Source: Sulfitobacter undariae
Lineage (GTDB): Bacteria > Pseudomonadota > Alphaproteobacteria > Rhodobacterales > Rhodobacteraceae
Direction: 5' to 3'
DNA: 64,000 bases
Assembly: GCF_014196805.1 (NCBI RefSeq)
Contig: NZ_JACIEI010000006.1
Location: forward strand, 1-64,000
The translations under genes were made by a program, and so were the position numbers. How positions within the stretch are numbered: position 1 is the stretch's first letter; each line of letters starts with the position of its first letter. This document shows positions 10,553 through 19,356 of this stretch, in pieces. The notes beneath the pieces were generated by a model, which had not been told where the DNA came from, searched no databases, and worked only from the letters and a program-made list of their open reading frames with translations.

Positions 10553-11338
10553 ATGGCTCTTCCTGAGTTCTCCATGCGCCAATTGCTCGAAGCAGGCGTA
10601 CACTTTGGTCACCAGACACAGCGCTGGAACCCACGCATGGGCCCGTACATCTACGGCGCGCGTAACGGCATTCACATCATGGATTTGACACAGACCGTCC
10701 CAATGTTGGAAGACGCTCTAAAAATCATCCGTGATACAGTCGCCAAAGGCGGCAGCGTTCTTTTCGTTGGTACCAAGCGTCAGGCTGCACAGCCGATCGC
10801 CGAAGCCGCCGAAAAATGCGCACAGTATTACATGAACCACCGTTGGTTGGGCGGCACGCTCACAAACTGGCAGACTGTTTCTAAATCCATCCAGCGTCTG
10901 AAGCACATCGATGAGCAATCTGAAATGGGTTTCTCTGGCCTGACGAAAAAAGAACGTCTGGGCATGGAACGTGACCAAGGCAAGCTTGAAGCTTCCCTCG
11001 GTGGTATCCGCGAAATGGGCGGCCGTCCTGACTTGATCTTTGTCATCGACGTTCGCAAAGAGCAGCTGGCAATCGCAGAAGCCAACAAGCTGGGTATTCC
11101 AGTTGTGGCCGTGGTTGACACAAACTGCTCACCAGACGGCATCGATTACATCATTCCGGGCAACGATGACGCGGCACGCGCTATCGCACTCTACACCGAT
11201 CTGGCAGCACGTGCTGCTCTTGACGGTATGTCCGCACAGCTGGGCGCCGCTGGCGTTGATCTGGGCGCGATGGAAGAAGCGCCAATGGAAGAAGCACTCG
11301 CTGAAGAAGCGGCTGCAGAAGCTCCTGCCGCAAGCTAA
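10553..11338 (+). CDS. rpsB: Ribosomal protein S2
   Basis: A 261-residue S2 of the 30S subunit. The ATG at 10553 gives [20 protein letters not shown], with the hallmark 'GAHFGHQ..RWNP' pattern. Also present are 'FVGTKRQA', '[12 protein letters not shown]' and 'VVDTNCSPD'. The C-terminus is an Ala/Glu-rich acidic tail. The 171-base leader upstream contains a bulged hairpin (GGTA...TACC near 10391-10411) of unknown meaning. It is followed by tsf, the usual pairing. Confidence 0.97.
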   Translation: MALPEFSMRQLLEAGVHFGHQTQRWNPRMGPYIYGARNGIHIMDLTQTVPMLEDALKIIRDTVAKGGSVLFVGTKRQAAQPIAEAAEKCAQYYMNHRWLGGTLTNWQTVSKSIQRLKHIDEQSEMGFSGLTKKERLGMERDQGKLEASLGGIREMGGRPDLIFVIDVRKEQLAIAEANKLGIPVVAVVDTNCSPDGIDYIIPGNDDAARAIALYTDLAARAALDGMSAQLGAAGVDLGAMEEAPMEEALAEEAAAEAPAAS

Positions 11339-11368
11339 GCGCACTGTCGCTGTCATAGGCTTGTAACA

Positions 11369-11391
11369 CGGGGCAGGGATAACCTGCCCCG
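11369..11391 (+). promoter_or_regulatory. Hairpin between rpsB and tsf
   Basis: A perfect 9-bp stem (11369-11377 with 11383-11391) closes the loop GATAA. No T run follows, so it is not a full terminator; it could be an attenuation or RNA-processing element that sets the S2 to EF-Ts ratio. Confidence 0.6.
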
Positions 11392-11428
11392 AACGCATAT
11401 AAAACTTCAGAATGGGAGACCCATAGCG

Positions 11429-12304
11429 ATGGCAATTACAGCATCCATGGTCAAAGAACTCCGCGACACGACCGGCGCGGGCATGATGGACGCCAAAAAG
11501 GCACTGACAGAAAACAATGGTGACATGGAAGCCTCTGTTGACTGGCTGCGCACCAAAGGTTTGGCAAAAGCCGCCAAGAAATCCGGCCGTACAGCGGCAG
11601 AGGGTCTTGTAGCTGTTCAAGTTGAAGGCGGTCGCGGTGTTGCGGTTGAAGTTAACTCTGAAACCGACTTTGTTGGTAAAAACGCTGACTTCCAGAAAAT
11701 GGTTGCTGGCATTGCCAAAGTTGCTGTTTCCGCAGCAGATATCGACGCGTTGAAAGCAGCAGACATGGGCGGCAAAACTGTCGAACAGACTGTTACAGAT
11801 GCCGTAGCCGTTATCGGTGAAAACATGTCCGTACGTCGTATGAACTCTATCGAAGGTGACTTGGTTGTGTCTTACGTTCACAACGCAGCGGCACCTGGCA
11901 TGGGCAACATCGGTGTTCTGGTCGCAATGACCGGCGGCGACGAAGCCTTTGGTAAACAGATTGCGATGCACATTGCTGCAACCAACCCTGCTTCCTTGTC
12001 CGAGGAAGATCTTGATCCAGCCGTGATCGAGAAAGAAAAGCAGGTCCAGATCGATATCGCTAAGGAATCAGGCAAGCCTGACGCCGTGATCGAAAAAATG
12101 ATCGTTGGCCGTATGCAAAAGTACATGTCCGAAGTGACACTGGTAAACCAAGCATTTGTGATCAACCCTGACCTGACAGTTGCAGCAGCAGCCAAAGAAG
12201 CAGGCGCGACAATCACTGGGTTTGTACGCCTTGAAGTCGGCGAAGGCATTGAAGTTGTGAAAGAAGATTTCGCAGCTGAAGTTGCAAAAGTTTCTCAAGG
12301 CTAA
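11429..12304 (+). CDS. tsf: Elongation factor Ts
   Basis: A 291-residue nucleotide-exchange factor for EF-Tu. It begins [20 protein letters not shown], with the UBA-like N-terminal domain and the signature '[14 protein letters not shown]'. The core contains '[15 protein letters not shown]' (EF-Tu contact region) and two dimerisation-type repeats. GGGAG precedes the start. Length and motifs are normal, and it ends at a strong terminator. Confidence 0.98.
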   Translation: MAITASMVKELRDTTGAGMMDAKKALTENNGDMEASVDWLRTKGLAKAAKKSGRTAAEGLVAVQVEGGRGVAVEVNSETDFVGKNADFQKMVAGIAKVAVSAADIDALKAADMGGKTVEQTVTDAVAVIGENMSVRRMNSIEGDLVVSYVHNAAAPGMGNIGVLVAMTGGDEAFGKQIAMHIAATNPASLSEEDLDPAVIEKEKQVQIDIAKESGKPDAVIEKMIVGRMQKYMSEVTLVNQAFVINPDLTVAAAAKEAGATITGFVRLEVGEGIEVVKEDFAAEVAKVSQG

Positions 12305-12330
12305 ACCGTCTTAGGTTTAGATGTGAAAAA

Positions 12331-12356
12331 GGCGAGGAGCTTCCCTCGCCTTTTTT
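12331..12356 (+). terminator. Intrinsic terminator after tsf
   Basis: A 7-bp GC stem GGCGAGG/CCTCGCC (12331-12337, 12344-12350) with loop AGCTTC is followed by six T and preceded by five A. It terminates rpsB-tsf and can also work in the other direction for the convergent gene. Confidence 0.92.
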
Positions 12357-12434
12357 GTTTTTATAGAATGGGTTAGGTTGCGTCCTTGATGTCGGGTGTC
12401 GAGTTGAGGCGCGGGGCGTGCACGCCCCTTGCTG

Positions 12435-14057
12435 TCAGATGCGCATGCGCGGCACATCCATCGGATCAAGCCGAAGTTCAATCAGGATCGGGCCCTTGCG
12501 GCCCCCAAGTGCCTCTATAGCTGTTTCAAGCTCTGCGTTTGAGCGTACCTCAATCCCTTGACCACCCAGCGACGTTGCGATCTCGGCAAATGAGGGCCAG
12601 TGAAATTCCGTCAGGCTGGGGTCCATCTTGCGGTCGATAAACTGGATGTGTTCGGCACCATAAGCGGAATCGTTTGCGATGATGACGATAAGGTCTAGGT
12701 TCAGGCGGACGGCTGTGTTGAACTCGTTGATCCCCCCCATCATGAACCCACCATCACCACTGAATAAAACAACGGGTCTATCCGGCGCAGCCACACCTGC
12801 ACCCACGGCTTCTTGTAGGCCCAGTCCAATGGCGCCAAAGTTGACCGTGCCGACAAAGCTCTTTGGATCAGGCACAGAGAGGCGGCACCAAACCTCTGTC
12901 ATAAAGCGCCCACCATCGGTGACCAGAATGCGGTCTTGGGGCAGGGCGTCTTCCAACCGTTCCAGCGCATGCACGTAGCTTACAAACCCTTCTGTCGTTT
13001 TCTCGGGGCCAACGGGATGGGCCGTTAGCGTGGGGATATCCAATTCCCGGGTAAAGCCGCTTGCGGGGATTTCGGCTTCATCCAACCAATAGACAATGGT
13101 CTCAGCAGTCAGCCCCGCGTCCGCAACAAGTGCTGCATCGGGATGAAGGCCGCCACCAATGGCGGTGGGATCTACATCAATCTGCACGATCCGCTTGTCT
13201 TTCATCAATTTGCCACGGTCGGTCGTAAAATCATGCAAGGCAGTGCCAAAGCAGATGATGCAATCAGACTGGGCGATCAGATCATAGGCCGCAGGAGTGG
13301 AGAGCGTACCGAATATATCAATGTTATAAGGGTGATCTTTGAACAGACCTTTGGCTTTTAGAGTCGTCGCAAGGGGGGCTTCCAGACGGTCCGCAAGGCG
13401 GATCAATTGATCACGCGCTTCAACAGCGCCACCACCTGCCAGAATGAGAGGACGGCGGGCAGAGGCGATCATGCCGATTGCGTTGTCCAGAATATCGCCT
13501 TGTGCAACACCTCCCGGCGCAGTGAAGACATCCAGCACGTCGATGTCATAGTCAGCTTCTTGCCACATGAAATCTGCTGGCATGTTCAAAACAATGGGCC
13601 GCCGTTCCACCTGAGCGCGGTAATAGGCGCGGGCCACGTCTTTGCCGACGGTGGCAGGGGTACGCAGTTGTTCAAAACCGGCACCAGTAGCCTTGACCAG
13701 CTCGCGTTGGTCGATGCCTTGCAAGTGACGGGGGTTGTCTGTTGGCGTGTCACCAGCAAGAACAACCATAGGCATGTGGCCGCGTGCAGCCTCTGTCAGG
13801 GCTGTCATGCAATTGGTGAGGGCTGGGCCGTGTGTAACCGTCGCAACGCCAACCTTGCCAGAGACATGACCGTAGGCAAAAGCCATCAAGATTGAGCTGC
13901 CTTCATGCGCGGCAGGAACAAACCGACCGCCAAAATCGCGCACAAAGCTATCGACCATAAACAGATTTGCATCGCCCATCAGACCAAACATGGTGGTTGT
14001 GCCGTGATCATGGGCCGCGCGGGCTATGGATTGATATACGAGGTTTTGGCTGCTCAT
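12435..14057 (-). CDS. Thiamine-diphosphate-dependent enzyme, acetolactate synthase-like
   Basis: A 540-residue TPP enzyme of the acetolactate synthase/benzoylformate decarboxylase superfamily. The N-terminal domain carries the catalytic glutamate in 'AAHEGSSILMAFAYGH', followed by 'THGPALTNCMTALTEA'. The middle domain (about 190-330) is FAD/DHAP-fold-like, and the C-terminal domain holds the TPP motif starting 'GDGGFMMGGINEFNTA' and ending in 'ND' about 27 residues later. No regulatory small subunit (IlvH) is nearby, so housekeeping valine/isoleucine synthesis is unlikely. The substrate is unknown. It is divergent from a TAXI-TRAP transporter, which may import its substrate; that link is inference. 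Confidence 0.8.
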   Translation of the reverse strand: MSSQNLVYQSIARAAHDHGTTTMFGLMGDANLFMVDSFVRDFGGRFVPAAHEGSSILMAFAYGHVSGKVGVATVTHGPALTNCMTALTEAARGHMPMVVLAGDTPTDNPRHLQGIDQRELVKATGAGFEQLRTPATVGKDVARAYYRAQVERRPIVLNMPADFMWQEADYDIDVLDVFTAPGGVAQGDILDNAIGMIASARRPLILAGGGAVEARDQLIRLADRLEAPLATTLKAKGLFKDHPYNIDIFGTLSTPAAYDLIAQSDCIICFGTALHDFTTDRGKLMKDKRIVQIDVDPTAIGGGLHPDAALVADAGLTAETIVYWLDEAEIPASGFTRELDIPTLTAHPVGPEKTTEGFVSYVHALERLEDALPQDRILVTDGGRFMTEVWCRLSVPDPKSFVGTVNFGAIGLGLQEAVGAGVAAPDRPVVLFSGDGGFMMGGINEFNTAVRLNLDLIVIIANDSAYGAEHIQFIDRKMDPSLTEFHWPSFAEIATSLGGQGIEVRSNAELETAIEALGGRKGPILIELRLDPMDVPRMRI

Positions 14058-14528
14058 TTGCGTAAGTCCTGTGATTGTTTGATCATAAATAACAGGAAAG
14101 ACATGCGCGATTGTCGCAAACTTACGGTGTATTCCTTAAAATAGGCTTGAGTTTTCACCTAATGCGGGAAACTGTGCGGAAAAACCGCATGCTTTTACAG
14201 TTCAGCTGTCGGGTAACCCGTCATTGATCAAGTTCCACTATGCGGAACAAATTTCCGATATGCGGTATTGGCACAGGTATCTTTTTCAATTAGGCTGGAA
14301 AAGAAGCGGCTTTTTACAACCCCGGGAGGGGGCTGGGGCATGGACGTTTTTGGGAGGTTTCTTCAGGTTTTTTTGTTTTGTAGTTTCTACATGAATTGAA
14401 GGAATTTGAATTCCTTTCAGCATGTTACTGAACGCAATGCGCCTCCTTTAGAACCCAAACACATCAGTCCTTTGTCGTTTTACAGGCATGTTTAAGGACA
14501 TGGGAGATATTCAAAAATGGAGGAAACT
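14058..14528. promoter_or_regulatory. Divergent promoter region with repeated TGCGG half-sites
   Basis: This 471-base region separates the TPP enzyme (minus) and the TAXI-TRAP genes (plus). It holds no convincing ORF. TGCGG occurs in a perfect inverted repeat TGCGG-AAAAA-CCGCA (14175-14189), again in a dyad CGGAA-CAAAT-TTCCG (14243-14257) and a third time at 14261. An 18-base palindrome AAGGAATT-TG-AATTCCTT lies at 14399-14416. These look like operators for a shared regulator and a leader structure; neither regulator nor promoter is identified. Confidence 0.5.
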
Positions 14529-15719
14529 ATGAATAAATTCACGACCTTTACGAAGGCCGCTGTCGGCTCTTTGGTGATGGCACTGGGGCTTTCTACTGCT
14601 GCTGGGGCTCAGGATTTCGATTGGCCACGTTTGCTGGTGATCGGCACGCCGGGAACCTCAACAGGAAGCTTCGCGTCAACAAACGGCTGGGGCCCGACAC
14701 TTCAAAATGAAACGGGAACAACGGTTCGCATCGTACCAGAAGACAGCGAACCAATGCGCTACAAGCGCCTGACAGACCGCGAAGACATTGCCATTTCCTC
14801 TGTGTCGGCCTCTGAAATTGCGGTGCAGACCGAAGGTGGCGGTGGCTATGCAGCAACCAAACCAATGGCGCAGCGCATTTTGTGGCACCACAATGATACC
14901 CCATGGGGCTTTGTCGTCGCGGGCGCCTCAGATATCAAAACGCTTCAGGATATTGGCAAAGGCGGCGTGCGCGTCACATCCGGTATTTTCTCACCTGCGA
15001 TTGTGACCGCCGTTACGCAAGCGCTCCCTGCTTTCATCGGCTTGACCCCTGAAGAAGCGCAAGAGAAAATCACCTACGTTCCAGCGTCCAGCTATTCTGA
15101 AAACTGCCGCTCTGTCGTCGAAGGCAAATCTGATGTTGCATATTGTGCGCCGATTTCTTCCGTTCTGTCAGAAATGGAAGGCTCACCAGGTGGCATTCGC
15201 TGGCTAGAAATGGATCCGGCTGACAAAGAAGGCTGGAATGCCTATCTGGGTTTCCGCCCTATGACGATCCCGTCAAAGCTGTCTTTGGGTGTGAAAACCG
15301 CTCAGGGCGTCAACTCAATGACATCCAACTTTGTCTATAGCGTACCTGCCACTGCAGACGTCGACTTTGCTTATAACATGGCAAAGTGGTTTGATCAGTC
15401 ATTTGATGCTTACAAGGGCTCTCATGGGTTGGCGACACGCATGTCTACCGAGCTGTTCCGTGGATATTTGGACAGCAATCCGATTCCAGTTCACGAAGGC
15501 ACTGTAAAGTATCTGCGTGAAATCGGTCAATGGACGGATGCAGATGACGTGTGGAACAACGCGGCAATCGAAAACATGGACAACTGGATTGCAGCGCGTC
15601 AAGCGGGCATGAAAGAGGCCATGGAGCAGGGTGTCGAGATCAACTTTGAGAACCAAGAGTTTCTGGACATCGTTGCCAAGCACACCAAAGGTCTGCCTGT
15701 CTTCCGTTCACGTCTGTAA
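14529..15719 (+). CDS. TAXI-family TRAP transporter solute-binding protein
   Basis: A 396-residue periplasmic binding protein of the TAXI class. The start at 14529 is set by GGAGG 5 bases upstream; an ATG 12 bases earlier would destroy that spacing. A signal peptide (residues 1-28, ending TAAGAQ) is followed by the characteristic 'VIGTPGTSTGSFASTNGWGP' motif. Internal 'GGGGYAATKPMAQRILWHHN' and 'GVRVTSGIFSP' segments match TAXI proteins. It delivers a ligand, often glutamate or a C4-dicarboxylate in characterised cases but unknown here, to the fused permease encoded next. A hairpin lies between the two genes. Confidence 0.88.
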   Translation: MNKFTTFTKAAVGSLVMALGLSTAAGAQDFDWPRLLVIGTPGTSTGSFASTNGWGPTLQNETGTTVRIVPEDSEPMRYKRLTDREDIAISSVSASEIAVQTEGGGGYAATKPMAQRILWHHNDTPWGFVVAGASDIKTLQDIGKGGVRVTSGIFSPAIVTAVTQALPAFIGLTPEEAQEKITYVPASSYSENCRSVVEGKSDVAYCAPISSVLSEMEGSPGGIRWLEMDPADKEGWNAYLGFRPMTIPSKLSLGVKTAQGVNSMTSNFVYSVPATADVDFAYNMAKWFDQSFDAYKGSHGLATRMSTELFRGYLDSNPIPVHEGTVKYLREIGQWTDADDVWNNAAIENMDNWIAARQAGMKEAMEQGVEINFENQEFLDIVAKHTKGLPVFRSRL

Positions 15720-15736
15720 CCACGGGCAAATGATAC

Positions 15737-15763
15737 TACCGGCGCGCTTTGGGCGCGCCGGTA
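15737..15763 (+). promoter_or_regulatory. Intergenic hairpin in TAXI-TRAP operon
   Basis: A perfect 11-bp stem (15737-15747 with 15753-15763) with loop TTTGG and no T run. Such structures between a binding-protein gene and its permease gene protect the upstream mRNA and lower permease expression, which fits the expected excess of binding protein. Confidence 0.65.
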
Positions 15764-15796
15764 GGCTTTGAAACTCAAAAAATTTTGGATTGCATC

Positions 15797-17755
15797 ATGT
15801 CAGAAACCCACACCCAATCCGTCCATGACGGGGATGGGGCGCCTCAGCAGGATATTGAGCCCAGCTCAGAAATTACCCGTCTGGGGTCTCTCTATTCTAA
15901 AACGAGCATCATTTTTGTTATTCTGTGTACGGCTGGTCTCGGGATGGGGCTTGCCTATACATTTGGTATTCCGATCGGGGGCAAACGTCTCCTTGAGGGG
16001 CAGTACTATTGGTTCTTCATTGGGATTTTCAGCGCGGCAGCGTTTATCGCTATGCCCGGTCGTAAATCACAGCGGACAGTTCCCTTTTACGACATCATTG
16101 CCGCTTGTCTGGCCTTTGGGATCAGCATGTGGTTCTCAACCCATGCGTGGGACATCGTACAAGCAGGCTGGACCAATATTCCAGCCGGTGTCATTTTCTG
16201 GCTGTTGATGCTTGAGATTGCCCGCAGGGCAGGCGGCACGCCCTTCTTGCTGGTGGTGCTGATCCTTGGTCTCTACCCGATTGTGGCCGATTATTTCCCG
16301 GGCCTTTTGATGGGCATTCCATACGATTTTGACCGGATGATCGAAGCGCATGTTTTCCGCACAGAAGGCATGATGGGGATCACCACCAAAATTGTTGCCG
16401 AAATTGTCTTTGGCTTTCTGGTTTTTGCCGGTGTTTTGATTGCTACGGGTGCGGGCGAGTTTTTTATTGATCTCGCGAATGCCGGTTTTGGTAAATACCG
16501 TGGTGGACCTGCCAAAGTGGCGATTGTGGCCAGCGGATTTTTCGGATCGTTGTCAGGCTCAATTTTTTCCAACATCGCAGGTACAGGCTCTATCACCATC
16601 CCGACCATGAAAAAGGTCGGCTATCCCGCGCATTATGCCGCCGCGATTGAGGCCTGTGCGTCAACAGGTGGGGTTGTTATGCCGCCCGTTATGGGCGCTA
16701 TTGCCTTTGTTATGGCCATCACAATCGGTGTGGATTACGCAACAATCATGGTGGCTGCGATCTTGCCCTCCTTGTTGTTCTATTTCGGATTGATCCTTCA
16801 GGTGGATGCCTATGCCGCCCGCAAGGGATTGGTGGGCATGGCACCAGACAAGCTTCCTAACGCCCGTGAAGTGCTCAAGCGCGGCTGGCCATTCTTGTCG
16901 GTGATGGTCTTCCTTGTGTGGGGCTTGCTCTACATGCGGTGGGAGTATTACGCGCCGTGGTACGCATGCTTGATGATGATAGCGCTGAGCTTTTTGCAGC
17001 GCGATACGATGATGACACCGCACCGCTTGTTTGGCACATTGCGTCAGATTGGGGTGTTGGTCACGCAAACTGCCGCCATAATCCTGCCCATCGCCTTTGT
17101 AGTCAGTGCGTTGACCATCACAGGGGTGACGGGTTCTATGACCTCGGGTCTGATCGCTCTGGGTGGGGATAACGTCTATCTGATCATCGCACTTGGTATC
17201 TTGGCCTGTTTCATCATGGGGATGGCTGGGCTGGCGATTGTTGCCTACATCTTTCTGGCTGTCACACTGGCACCTGCGATCATCGAGATCGGCGGATTGA
17301 ATACGGTCGCTGTGCACTTCTTCATTATCTACTATGCAATGCTGTCGGTGATCACGCCGCCAGTTGGCGCGGCGGCATTCCTTGCGGCGACAATTGCAGG
17401 GGCCAAGCCGATGCAGACGTCCTTCACTGCGATGCGGCTGGGGATTGTGATTTACTTTGTACCGTTGTTCTTCCTTTTCCAGCCTGCGCTGGTATTGCAA
17501 GGCGATCTGACGCCGCTGATCTATGTGCTGCCGTCGATTATTATTGGCATCACATTGCTTTCTGGCGGTCTTGAGGGCTACTTGCTGGGCTTTGGCATGG
17601 TTAAACCTTTGCTTCGCTTGCCACTGGCTGCTGCAGGCTTTGCGTTCAGCTTTCCAGGGCTGATGACCACTGCCATCGGTGGTGTGCTGTCGGCACTTCT
17701 GGTTGCGTGGGTCTGGTGGGACAACAAGGACACGGATTCTAAAACCGTGGCGTGA
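15797..17755 (+). CDS. TRAP transporter fused permease (DctQM-type)
   Basis: A 652-residue membrane protein typical of TAXI-TRAP systems, in which the small and large permease subunits are fused. The start at ATG 15797 gives MSETHTQSVHDGDGAPQQDI; the upstream TTG at 15749 lies in the hairpin and is unlikely. Around 17 hydrophobic segments are visible. The large-subunit part has 'GGPAKVAIVASGFFGSLSGS' and 'ACASTGGVVMPPVMGAIAFV', the conserved DctM-like/TRAP 4TM-12TM motifs. It works by sodium-coupled import with the preceding binding protein. Confidence 0.92.
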   Translation: MSETHTQSVHDGDGAPQQDIEPSSEITRLGSLYSKTSIIFVILCTAGLGMGLAYTFGIPIGGKRLLEGQYYWFFIGIFSAAAFIAMPGRKSQRTVPFYDIIAACLAFGISMWFSTHAWDIVQAGWTNIPAGVIFWLLMLEIARRAGGTPFLLVVLILGLYPIVADYFPGLLMGIPYDFDRMIEAHVFRTEGMMGITTKIVAEIVFGFLVFAGVLIATGAGEFFIDLANAGFGKYRGGPAKVAIVASGFFGSLSGSIFSNIAGTGSITIPTMKKVGYPAHYAAAIEACASTGGVVMPPVMGAIAFVMAITIGVDYATIMVAAILPSLLFYFGLILQVDAYAARKGLVGMAPDKLPNAREVLKRGWPFLSVMVFLVWGLLYMRWEYYAPWYACLMMIALSFLQRDTMMTPHRLFGTLRQIGVLVTQTAAIILPIAFVVSALTITGVTGSMTSGLIALGGDNVYLIIALGILACFIMGMAGLAIVAYIFLAVTLAPAIIEIGGLNTVAVHFFIIYYAMLSVITPPVGAAAFLAATIAGAKPMQTSFTAMRLGIVIYFVPLFFLFQPALVLQGDLTPLIYVLPSIIIGITLLSGGLEGYLLGFGMVKPLLRLPLAAAGFAFSFPGLMTTAIGGVLSALLVAWVWWDNKDTDSKTVA

Positions 17756-17798
17756 CCCTTAGAGGCAACGCCATTGGCACTGTCCATAAAACTACTAA

Positions 17799-17833
17799 AG
17801 CCCCCCTTGCTTCAGAAGTAAGGGGGGCTCTTT
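17799..17833 (+). terminator. Intrinsic terminator after TAXI-TRAP operon
   Basis: A 14-bp stem (17799-17812 with 17816-17829; one G-U pair) with loop CAG and six consecutive G-C pairs, followed by CTTT. It ends the transporter transcript. Confidence 0.85.
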
Positions 17834-18050
17834 CGTCTCAGAGAGACAGGGAGGACGTCGGGTCCGGCCAGCGAAGCATTAAATAAGCCCCACTGAAACC
17901 GGCGACCCAATAGAGCTTTGAAATCACAAAGGTTTTTGAGCCGTTTGCCAAACCGCGGCGTAAATCGTAAAGGCCTGACAAGGTGAATGTGAAGCTAAAT
18001 TTCCCCTAGGGAAAGTGGGGGATACCTTACCTTTTGGTAAAAAAAGATTT
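17834..18050. other. Intergenic region between TRAP operon and luxR-type gene
   Basis: No ORF is supported here. Two short dyads occur close to the end of the luxR-type gene: TTTCCC-CTA-GGGAAA at 18000-18014 and TTACC-TTTT-GGTAA near 18026-18039. The first, read on the minus strand, is followed by TTTA and may be a weak terminator for that gene. Confidence 0.4.
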
Positions 18051-18806
18051 TCAGCTATCTATAACAAACATCTGGTTTGCAAAGGCTGCCTTCAACACGG
18101 CCTGGGCGGTTGTATCAACAGCCAAAGATTCCCGCGCTAGGCGCAGGTGCTTTTCGACAGTTGCCGCCGTTAGACCCATGATCAGACCGATGTCTTGGGC
18201 TGTTTTCCCATCGCCAACCCATTCTAACACTTCGCGCTGGCGCGGTGTTAGTATCCGGTTTGGGGCAGTGTAGGGCAGGGTGAGGATCTTGAGGTGAACA
18301 ATGTTGTTCATAAGCGTGATATCAGCCCCATGTACGGCCCAAATCGCGTCTATCTCGGCCTGATCCATGCCTCGCCGAGCCGTCAATGCAATGGCCCCTT
18401 TGGACCGTGCAGAGATCGACTTGAAGCTGACCGAATATCCAGCCGTTACACCCATGTCGCGGTTGAATTCCAGCACACGGCGTTCCGGAGCGCTAAGCGT
18501 TTTGCTCCGCTCCATTTCCGCCAGCAACCTCCAACTTTTGGCACCCTCGTTTTCCAAAGCCCAATGCACCATTGGGGCATGAAAGAAGTGACCTTCGTCG
18601 ATAAATACACTGGTGTAGTCTTTTGAATGGTTGGTCAGGATGATGAAATCGCTAGGGTCGCCCAGTGAATTGGCCGTACGGTAGCGTGTAAAGCCGTAAA
18701 TCAGCCGATCAAAACCGAATTCCGCCATCTTGGCGACATGGCCTTCCCACAGCTCTTCCATGGTTTGGCAGTCAGCTACTCTTAGAAGATAGGCACGCAG
18801 GTTCAT
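18051..18806 (-). CDS. LuxR-family regulator with autoinducer-binding domain (solo)
   Basis: A 251-residue transcription factor: an N-terminal autoinducer-binding domain (about 10-165) and a C-terminal LuxR helix-turn-helix (about 184-240, 'LTPRQREVLEWVGDGKTAQD' and 'LTAATVEKHLRLARESL'). No luxI-type synthase is in the window. Aligning the 18-residue pocket segment without gaps to TraR, the positions for Trp57, Tyr61 and Asp70 are Tyr64, Phe68 and Ala77 here, while Pro71 (Pro78) and Trp85 (Trp92) are kept. Losing the Asp that binds the lactone amide suggests a non-AHL or altered ligand. It overlaps aroQ by 4 bases. Confidence 0.88.
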   Translation of the reverse strand: MNLRAYLLRVADCQTMEELWEGHVAKMAEFGFDRLIYGFTRYRTANSLGDPSDFIILTNHSKDYTSVFIDEGHFFHAPMVHWALENEGAKSWRLLAEMERSKTLSAPERRVLEFNRDMGVTAGYSVSFKSISARSKGAIALTARRGMDQAEIDAIWAVHGADITLMNNIVHLKILTLPYTAPNRILTPRQREVLEWVGDGKTAQDIGLIMGLTAATVEKHLRLARESLAVDTTAQAVLKAAFANQMFVIDS

Positions 18807-19243
18807 GTGCTGACCAACCTCTCTGCCAGCGCATCAAGCGCCATCAAATAGCCGCGCGGCCCAAAGCCACAAATTTGGCCAACCGCGACTTTTGCAAGAT
18901 AGGAGGTATGGCGAAACTCTTCGCGCGCATGGATGTTGCTAAGATGGACTTCGACCATCGGCAGTTCAACCGAGGCAACAGCATCCATCAGCGCAATCGA
19001 CGTGTGTGTATATGCACCCGCGTTGATCACCAGACCACTGTGGGTGCCTTTGGCCGCATGAATTGCGTCAATCAACGCGCCCTCGTGGTTTGACTGATAG
19101 AAAGCGACATCAATCGATAGCGTTTTAGCATGCGCAAGGCACAGGGCCTCGACATCGGCAAGGGTTGTCCTGCCGTACACTTCTGGTTGGCGTTGGCCCA
19201 ACAGATTAAGGTTTGGACCGTTTAGGATAAGGACCGAAGCCAT
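18803..19243 (-). CDS. aroQ: 3-Dehydroquinate dehydratase, type II
   Basis: Converts 3-dehydroquinate to 3-dehydroshikimate in the shikimate pathway. It is 146 residues from the ATG at 19243, giving MASVLILNGPNLNLLGQRQP, the standard N-terminus; the active-site Tyr is in 'RQPEVYG'. 'INAGAYTHTSIAL' and 'VHLSNIHAREEFRHTS' carry the catalytic His and substrate contacts. The luxR-type gene begins inside its stop (ATGA), so both are one transcription unit, an unusual pairing of a core biosynthetic gene and a signalling regulator. Confidence 0.96.
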   Translation of the reverse strand: MASVLILNGPNLNLLGQRQPEVYGRTTLADVEALCLAHAKTLSIDVAFYQSNHEGALIDAIHAAKGTHSGLVINAGAYTHTSIALMDAVASVELPMVEVHLSNIHAREEFRHTSYLAKVAVGQICGFGPRGYLMALDALAERLVST

Positions 19244-19356
19244 GTTTATTTCCGATGCGTCAGATTTCGTTAACTTTGTCAGCCAATGCTGCGGCTGTCT
19301 AGCCACAAGTCCGATTTCAAACAGTTCATTGTCGGGATTAGACAGGGCAGGGGCGT

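Noticed and set aside
16661-17500. 279-residue minus-strand frame within the TRAP permease gene
   Set aside because: The His/Gln/Arg-rich product is the typical reverse reading of a membrane protein gene.
18000-18050. Strong terminator for the luxR-type gene
   Set aside because: The T-run lies before, not after, the TTACC/GGTAA stem in the minus-strand direction; the other dyad has only TTTA after it.
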